Assembly (NCBI GenBank): GCA_031769625.1
Contig: JAUIMM010000113.1
Location: 17,656,501 to 17,720,500, forward strand
Direction: 5' to 3'
Length of the DNA: 64,000 nt
DNA from: Taudactylus pleione
Taxonomy: Eukaryota; Chordata; Amphibia; Anura; Myobatrachidae
Shown piece after piece: positions 55,843 to 64,000 of the stretch. The position numbers and the translations under genes are program-made. Below the pieces are notes generated by a model. It saw only the letters and a list, made by a program, of their open reading frames with translations, did not search any database and was not told where the DNA came from. The first letter of the stretch is position 1, and the number at the start of each line of letters is the position of its first letter.

Positions 55843-55899
55843 TTTATTATAACTTCAGATAAAATAAAATGTTGATTCATATTTGGAACTCCTGTATGT

Positions 55900-56570
55900 G
55901 ATAATTCTGTATGTGATAATCCGCATCTTGTATTTGGCGAAGAGATCTCATTCGCTAAGCGCTGCCTGTAAAAATAGCATTACAGTAAGTTATACTGTTT
56001 GCTTTGCAGATTATGCGCAGTTCTTGATGTAAAAGATAACGTATTAGCAAAGCTCTAATTGTCCCTCATGTTCTTGATGGGATGTTAAAACTGTAATTGG
56101 AAAATACACTGTTTTATTTACACAGCTCACTCATTTAAAATAATATACTTGCCACTAGGTGGCTTTTTCTGATCATCTCATTTTACCATTTTAATTACAT
56201 TTTTAATATCCTTGGCTGCATAAACAAAGATAAATGACAGACCTTGTTCTATCTGGCTGCTTGCTCAGGCACAATCTCTCATAATATCAGCTTTTGTTTG
56301 TGCCTCTTCTAATTAGATTCTGAAATCTAGGCTCTAGCAATCAATAATTTTAATTTCAGAATCGCCTTTTGATCTTACATTTCATGTTTGTTTGCTGCAA
56401 ATGATCAGCAGAACAAAGCTGATAATTTATGCAGGAAGGAGAGAAAATATCTCTGCAGAGCTGGATGACTGTTCTAAGGGAAGCCTGCAGTCTTAGTTTG
56501 ACACAGGTCTAATTAGCATGCAGATATGTGTCACCTCATTGGAAATTCAAATTGCTTTTTTTTTATATAA
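55900..56570. other. Candidate conserved non-coding (enhancer-like) DNA
   Basis: A non-repetitive stretch with words typical of developmental enhancers: GATTAGATTCTG, CTAATTAGCATGCAGAT (octamer-like ATGCAGAT), ACAAAGC (SOX/TCF-like), CAATCAATAATTTTAATTTC. No ORF and no transposon signature. Conservation cannot be judged here. Confidence 0.35.
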
Positions 56571-57559
56571 TGTACCTCAAATTGTGCTTCTCAAACATTG
56601 TATTTGATTCTGAAGCCCCCCTGGGCATGCCATAATACCGCCCTTCATCCTTGGTATGAAGCATTTATTGAACAGTCTGTTTCAGCTGTATTCCCTTTTC
56701 TGTGTGTATGTTTTTAAAGCACCCAAACAATGTGACCCAGAGATCTGCTTTTGTCTATACAGACAGCTACCAGTTGTTCTATGGCATTGTACATGCCACA
56801 TTAAATATGGTAGCAATGATATGCTGCCGTGCATATCTCTGCTCACACTGTGGCTGTTCCAGAGAGGTCTTCATCTTAGTGCCACTCACGGAAAAAGGGG
56901 GAGGATGTCTACTCAGCATGCATTAATATGCGGCACATAGCAACGTGTCTGAATGCCAGTCCTCAATTCTTCATTACACAAAATGGCTGGATTGCCGTGA
57001 TTGTTTTCATCCTCATATCTGCATAGGTACAGTCACAAGGCGTATGCTATGGTGGTATCAAAAGTGTGACTTATGAGTTTGAAGTTGGCTGTGGCACGGC
57101 GCATATGGGGATTGCTACCAACGTCAAGGCCCCCCCTTTTTTTTTTCTTAAAGCCATACGGCAACAAGTGGTAAAATCAATGATGTACAGTTATTCAGCA
57201 AATGCATTTCATTTCACTGACTTTGGCTTGTGGCCAGAGCCGCCATCTGTCTCTTGCTTTCTCTCTCTCTCTCGCTTGAAATTGTCCTACATTTCGCAAT
57301 GAAACGTGCTTGCCATCCTTGCTGCACAGCAAAGGTACAGTACCAGTCGCCCCGTTTACGATGTGGGGTTCAGTGATTTCGGTGGCATTCTGGAAACTCC
57401 ATCTTCATGCCACAGGTCAGGACAGTGCAAGCAAGAAAACAAAAGACAAACTGCACGAGAAAGTATGTATCCTATTACTTCAGCCTCAGCTTTTTTTTTT
57501 TTTTTTTTTAAAGCATTAAGATGGATCTGTCTCACAAGGGAACATTTCCTGTTTCATTA
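56571..57559. other. No gene recognised; short simple repeats
   Basis: A (CT)n run at 57257-57274 and T-runs at 57137-57150 and 57490-57510. Frames of 65-94 codons on the plus strand lack motifs. Confidence 0.45.
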
Positions 57560-58130
57560 GAGTATCTTCGTTTTCTTTACCGGAGGCTGGCACCATACGC
57601 CACTGCACAGCTCATGAAGGGTCTGCTGTTGGAGACTGGTGTATCCTTGCCACCAAGAAACCTTCTGCAATGGAAACAGGGTGACGACTTTAGAATCTTA
57701 TGTGTGCTTGCTGTTTGAAGCTGCAGAAAAGTGAATAATCAATTAAGTATTGATTTCTTGTACGATTTGGTAAATTTCAAAGGCAAGACAAAGAGGATGG
57801 CTTAAAGGAAAGCACTGCAGGGACTTGGCGTAAATTAAACAACTAACAGCAGTGCAGAATAAAATAACACCTCAAATGAATATTTCCCTGGAAGAATTAG
57901 TACCAGCAATTGGAAGACAATGGTGGATTTAATCAAAAACGGCAAGCACCCGAGCATCTTAACATACGAGACTGGGAACGGAGCTAATTATAACCTCAGA
58001 TTTTAATGGAGTTAATTTGACTGAACGGATGCAAATGTGCTTTATTTATGGATGACAAAACAAGCCTACAGCATCGACTTTGGAATTATCGCATATGTTT
58101 ACCATAAAAAATCCTTTAGTTATCGAGACA
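57560..58130. other. Candidate conserved non-coding DNA
   Basis: Unique-looking sequence with balanced composition and many TAAT/ATTA cores (GAGCTAATTATAACC, GGAGTTAATTTGACTG) and ATGCAAATGTG, an octamer-like site. No coding or transposon signal. Regulatory function is a guess from composition. Confidence 0.3.
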
Positions 58131-59730
58131 ACAGTACATTATTTTGTCTTGCACAGGTATTTATACGTTAAGAAAATTTGAGGATAGATGCGTTGCAAAT
58201 TGAGACTGTATAATTAAGTGCATGTTTTAATGATTGCTTTTTGCAGAATATCTATACATTTTATGCATTTAACATCTGCAGCATTTATTTTTAATACCTA
58301 TGATTGTTTTATATGATGTAATAAACATATATATATATTTTACTGTGTGTTTTGGTGTAACGTACAGCTTATTAATAACAGTTTGTGTTGCCTGTGAATA
58401 CGTATTTCAATAGAGGGAATGATACAGAAGAATGAAAATTAGAAGGTTGTTTCTTTGTTTTGCATGTATATGTAATCTCGGTTGAGATCTGAATGAATAG
58501 TGTCTTCTAACTGATGAGGTCTGTAATTATGAAAGAATTTTGAAACGTGGAGAGAAATAGGACACTTTCTGGATGATGGGCACAATATGGTATAATCATT
58601 GGGAAAAGGCTGCTCTGGCTGTAATTATAATGTCTGACTGCTTAACTCCTTCTTTTTCACTGCTGATAATCTGGGTAAGCAAATGTGATTTATTATTGCA
58701 GCAGCTATGGTAATATTGATGCATTGCTATATTGTGCAAATGTTCTAACGTTAAACCTTAATGTTCTTCTTGGTCTCTTTTCTTATCTCTTCCTATGCTC
58801 TTTCTATTTTCTCTATCCTGATTTCTTGGTGCCTTGAAAGCTCCGTTCCTGAAGCCTATCACAGAAACCAAGCTGCATTAAGCTGAAGCACAAAGACGTT
58901 GTACGAATAATGAATCCTCATTTGCATCAACATTTGTATTCAGATTTGCAAGGCTATAAACCTGGCAGTTCAAGCGGCATATTAAATGGATATTCCCATA
59001 GTAAATTGCAGCTCTTGCAATTGTTGAGCCTTGCTGGATTTCTGTAATGTCTGGAAAGCTACCATGACTGTACAGTTTGTATTGGTTCATATTGCTTGCT
59101 GTACATGATGTCAGTTTAGGTCACAATGCGACTACCAAACACCGATGAGGAGTTAAAGGCATGCCGGGACATGTGACTAAGCAAAAACTCTGCTGTCGAA
59201 GAATTGCTGTCAGTGACTCTTAGTTCTCTAGTGGTAGCACTCGAGGGGAATTGTGTACAGTTAGCACATCATAGCCTTATATCACACTTCTCTGTTAAGA
59301 TAGGAATAAAGTACAGCAAAATCTAACCCTATGTACATAGCATGCTTCATATTTGTAAATAGTGATAAACATGTTTTAACAAAATTAAAATTGTTTTGTG
59401 CTCTCAGCTTTATCTTACCGGTAGCTGTACTATCCTGAGAATGGATATCACAGGACTATGCCCGCACTCGGCAGTATACAATCTGATTAATGCTCTGTAT
59501 AACTACTAGCTTTTATGATAAAAAGTAATATAATGCAGTTCACTCTCCTGTAAAATATTTATATAAAAAAATGTTGTACTTTATATATTATTCCACCGTG
59601 CAGCACTTACAGCAATAAGACATCTATATTTGCATGCAGTCATTGACAATCATTAGAACAAGATATATCATAGAGTACAGGATATACAGTACTGTGTGAA
59701 CATCTTTCAGAGATCAGTCTAAACAACTAT
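58131..59730. other. No gene seen
   Basis: AT-rich unique-looking DNA; no repeat ends or ORFs of note. Confidence 0.5.
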
Positions 59731-59848
59731 GGGGTCTATTTACTAAGCAGTGTTAGGAGACAGAGTGAAAAGTGATAAGGTACCAGCCAATCAGCTCCCA
59801 ACTGTCATTTTTCAAACACAGCCTGTGAGATGGCAGTTAGGAGCTCAT
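59731..59848. repeat. Hairpin MITE, GGGTCTATTTACTAAG family, truncated copy
   Basis: GGGGTCTATTTACTAAGCAG, GATAAGGTACCAGCCAATCAGC and the AAACACAGCCTGTGAGATGG loop region match copy 1, but the second arm stops after TTAGGAGCTC and the right end is missing. Confidence 0.85.
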
Positions 59849-61387
59849 AGTATCTCATAGTAGAACTACAGTGAGGTCTTGATTTTTTAATTCAACTTCC
59901 GTTATAGAGTATGAGCATTACATTATTTTTGGTTACATTTATTTTTTACTAGCACTGTGCATTATCAGGTATGCATTATTTTACGCCGTTGCAATGGATC
60001 GTCTGAGAAAACAACTGCTTTTTACCAGTCTGACATTTTTACCTTGTGTGAACGAATAATTCAAGTGAAAGTTTTAAGTTAACCAAATGTAACATTGGTT
60101 CAAAAAACTGCAAATGGCCTCCACCGGAGTTATCGAGTAACATTTAAGTACTAATGGAAAATAAAGCAACAGATGATTATTGTATAACATGTACCTCTTA
60201 TTGACATATTTCATAATAAACGCTGAAAGCTTATTTACAGCATATATATTTATTTTTGGAGTGCTACATTAAACAGTGTTTGTGGTCTATTCTTGTTTGC
60301 CTAGTAAAGTGCTGTACATGAAGAGTTACACAATTTTGTATCCACTGTTCTGTCTCTCAGTTTGAGAGCAAAAATATCGAACAATAGGGGCTTTGTACAT
60401 TATGTACAATCTCTCAGTGGCTGTTTTAATGTGCGTAGAACAAGTCGTGCAGGCTTAAATTAAAAATGGGAACAATATTGAACTCATTGACTGAACGGCT
60501 CCTGTACATGCAAAAATGAGAGGCTGTGTATACGTTAAATTCATAGATGTATAATTTTGATGATACCCATTATGTTTCCTGTACATGACAGGATGTAATA
60601 GACATAACCAATTTGGTTCCATAAAAGCCAATGTACTTATTATATCAAATGCAGACTAAAATACATTGCACTTTATATATATGTTGGTAAATGCTTTATT
60701 CAAGCTTTTTACAGTACATGACAATCACTGCCAAGGTAGTCAACGCTCAAGCTAGAGATTACACTGACCTGGATCTTGTTTCATTTGTCCCCTGCATGTG
60801 ACATATTTTGTCACTGTAAATTGCTAATAAAACAAGCGAACATACATATACATGAAATCTACTGGTGTGTGCAGAGTGATTCAATAAATAACAGCTCATT
60901 GTGGATGTGTAGTGATTCCTATCCCGTCCTCCCAAGTGAATTATGGTGCTAAATGACCACCAGTCAGCTAATGATGCTATTACTTGGTCATCTGTTGCAC
61001 AGGATCATTGTCTTTTGTGTAAAAAAAAAAAAAAATAAGTATAATTAAAGAAATAAGAGTCTCAACATGTCAGCAATAAAAGTTTCCATTAAGGCGAGAG
61101 AAATACGAATACGATTTATGGATACTTTTTAGTGGATGCATCAGTTTATTAACTATAAATTCTAACTGAACTGAAGGCAAAATAATTTTTCAAAGCTGTT
61201 CAAATCAAACAATTAAGCCGGGTTTCCATCTCTTCTCTATAACTCTTTATCTTCACTTAAAATTTCTTATCAATGTTCAAAATTTTCACCAGAGAAACTC
61301 TATGACTATAATTCATATTCACTGTACCATGCATGCACTATGCCAAGTTCTGTATTCCTTTCTTTATTTAATGTTCCACTAATTAGG
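59849..61387. other. No gene seen
   Basis: AT-rich unique-looking sequence, with an A-run at 61021-61034. Confidence 0.5.
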
Positions 61388-61557
61388 AGTCTATGAACTA
61401 AACCTTGGAGAAAGATAAAGTGGAGAGAGATAAAGTACCAACCAATCAGCTCCTAATGATCATTTTTCAAACACAGCCTGTAAAGTGTCAGGAGCTGATT
61501 GGTTGGTACATTATCTCTCCTCTTTATCTATCTCCAAGGCTTAGTGCAGCTCCCCCT
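61388..61557. repeat. Hairpin MITE, diverged relative of the GGGTCTATTTACTAAG family
   Basis: GAGTCTATGAACTAAACCTTGGAG at the left pairs with CTCCAAGGCTTAGTGCAGCTCC at the right. The inner arms ACCAACCAATCAGCTCCT and AGGAGCTGATTGGTTGGT are perfectly inverted, and the loop TTTTTCAAACACAGCCTGT is shared with copy 1. Confidence 0.8.
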
Positions 61558-62346
61558 TAATGTATTTCAAAGTCCCTGAAGTTAAAGGGTTCTTCCCCTA
61601 CTTCCTGTCCCCTGTTGTATTACCTACGTCCCATTGTTTGCATTATGTAGTTTATCAAGAGTTGTATTTTTGGTGTTTGCTTTTCATGTGTTAATGTCAT
61701 TGATTGTCTATATTATTTTTCAATGTAATGTGCTTTATTCACAGGAGTTTTCTCACGTGTGATTACACTAACAGAGATCTCATACTTCCCATTCTAAGGA
61801 TCCAAACTATCAGAATGAAAGCATTAACTTTTTAAAACAAATCTACACTACCTGCCCATCATTACGGTTGAGTAGCCATCTGTTTACTACTTAGTGAATG
61901 AGGGTCATGTCTGTACACCACAATATACAATCCCCAATATAAATGTCAATATTAATAATAGTTAATGTTTCATAACAGGTTGGAAGATCACTGTATTATT
62001 TTATCAATGCAATATATTGACTTACTTCCCAAGAAACTGACATTTTGATATTGATGACTAAAGGAGTTAATGAATTGCTGAAACCTATGTGGAGTTAGGA
62101 AGGAACTGGTTTGTACTTCAGACTTATAATTGCTTTGAGCTGCAAAAATATACCCTGCTATACTGTTTTTCAACTTCTTCACTGCCGTGAGTAATTATGT
62201 GAAGAAATGCTTGCTAAACACCCCCTTATTGCTATACATCATTACAAAACAGGGATGTGTCAAGTAAATGGGACTGTTCCACAGACAAATCATCACAAAC
62301 ATTTGTATTGAAGTTGGTAATGCTGTACAAAAATATCATCATCTAC
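61558..62346. other. No gene seen
   Basis: AT-rich DNA without features I can assign. Confidence 0.5.
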
Positions 62347-63058
62347 AGGGGCAAATGCAGGACTTTTAGGGGAGGGTTTCCATATATATAACTTGGACAG
62401 CCCCAGCCCGAAACAACCAGTCCCAGAGAGCCCCTGTTCCAGACAGACAGTACCCTGCCCAAGCCAGACAGTACCCTGCCCCAGTCAGACAGCCCCGGCA
62501 CCAGATAGCCACCCCAGCCAGCCTGTCCCAGGCCCAGCCAGCTATCCCCAGCCAGATAGCCCCTGCCCCAGCCAGGTAGCCCCTGCACCAGATACAATAG
62601 CCACCCCAGCCAGCATGCCTCACACAGCTATCCCCAGATAGCCATCCCTTGCCCAACACAGCCAGCCCAAGCCCGATAGCCAGCCTACCCAGACAGCCAG
62701 CCCAAACCCCACACTTACCTGATGCTTGTGCTTTGCATTGCAGCATAGCGGGCGCGGGGATCGACAGTGGCAGCGCCAGAGCGAGTGGGCCCCCTCTATG
62801 TCCGGGCCTCCAGTCAGTCCCTGATGGCCTCCATCCAAGCCCTGGTGATCACTGCGCGCTGCCTGGCAACTGCTGGTTCAGCTGTCAGCTCTTCTGCATC
62901 AGGTATTATGAAAGCCACCTGATTCAGAAATGCTGACAGATGAACAGGCAGTGGCTGGGCAGCTGCAAGGGTGGCCCACTGATTGTCTGACTGTCTCTGA
63001 AAAAAAAATTTGTTTGGTCAGGGGGGATTTCTGGGTACTCAGAAACCCCCACCCCTGT
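62347..63058. repeat. Dispersed repeat with a CCCCAGCCAGATAGCC minisatellite
   Basis: The left end ACAGGGGCAAATGCAGG and the inverse of CCCACCCCTGTGTG at the right share ACAGGGG. The minisatellite (about 62390-62720) has units of 18-30 bp built from CCCCAGCCAG(A/G)TAGCCCCTG. An imperfect hairpin GGGGGATTTCTGGGTACTCAG..CCCCC lies near 63021-63051. The Pro- or Gly-rich frames on each strand are repeat artefacts. Confidence 0.6.
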
Positions 63059-63070
63059 GTGCGCTACTGA

Positions 63071-64000
<930 letters not shown>

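Noticed and set aside
62343..62746. Gly/Trp- and Pro-rich frames on both strands
   Set aside because: They come from the CCCCAGCCAG minisatellite; no start context or conserved domain.

Overview
The window looks like repeat-rich intergenic DNA from a vertebrate, most probably an amphibian and in particular a frog. I infer this from the mixture present: BED-finger hAT transposons, L1-clade LINE relics, Tc1 and mariner relics, a probable Penelope-like relic, and many short hairpin elements with ends such as GGGTCTATTTACTAAG. Base composition is AT-rich, and TA, CT and ATT microsatellites are common. I found no host protein-coding gene, rRNA, tRNA or CRISPR array. Nearly every recognisable coding stretch is a decayed transposable-element gene.

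Layout. 1-4784: a hAT transposon (copy A) on the plus strand, entering from the left edge, with a 160-bp tandem array upstream of a nearly intact transposase gene. 4785-7030: no gene seen. 7031-11520: a hairpin MITE, then a plus-strand L1 relic broken by an insertion. 11520-17100: dispersed repeats, four different minisatellites and a 1.4-kb foldback element. 17100-20930: AT-rich DNA, repeat fragments and one unexplained 120-codon ORF. 20930-24880: a minus-strand L1 relic carrying two insertions, one of them a multi-hairpin MITE with a clean 5-bp target duplication. 25280-26005: a Tc1 relic with an internal inversion. 26000-30360: mostly featureless, with a degenerate roughly 210-bp tandem pattern. 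30360-36870: a probable Penelope-like relic split by a complete second copy of the hAT (copy B, minus strand, 31100-36370), which is flanked by the 8-bp duplication GAATAAAT. 37-45 kb: hairpin repeats, including two hAT MITEs with 8-bp duplications, and a quiet AT-rich stretch that may be conserved regulatory DNA. 45.2-48 kb: a Tc1 relic and a mariner relic, adjacent and both on the minus strand. 48-55.9 kb: more MITEs, among them a short relative of the hAT ends. 55.9-62.3 kb: mostly unique AT-rich DNA with developmental-enhancer character and copies of one MITE family. 62.3-64 kb: a proline-codon-like minisatellite repeat, then a Tc1 relic running off the right edge.

The genes do not form a pathway. 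The window is best read as a gene desert built by successive insertion of mobile elements. The most unusual item is the hAT family itself: it is long (about 5.3 kb), its transposase would be about 1,030 residues, and its gene is preceded by about seven 160-bp monomers, an arrangement that recalls the promoter monomers of mouse L1 more than a typical DNA transposon. Other strong structural items are the palindromic foldback element whose two arms each carry the same minisatellite, and the serial-hairpin MITE inside L1 ORF1. Family names rest on motif recognition by eye; no database search was run.
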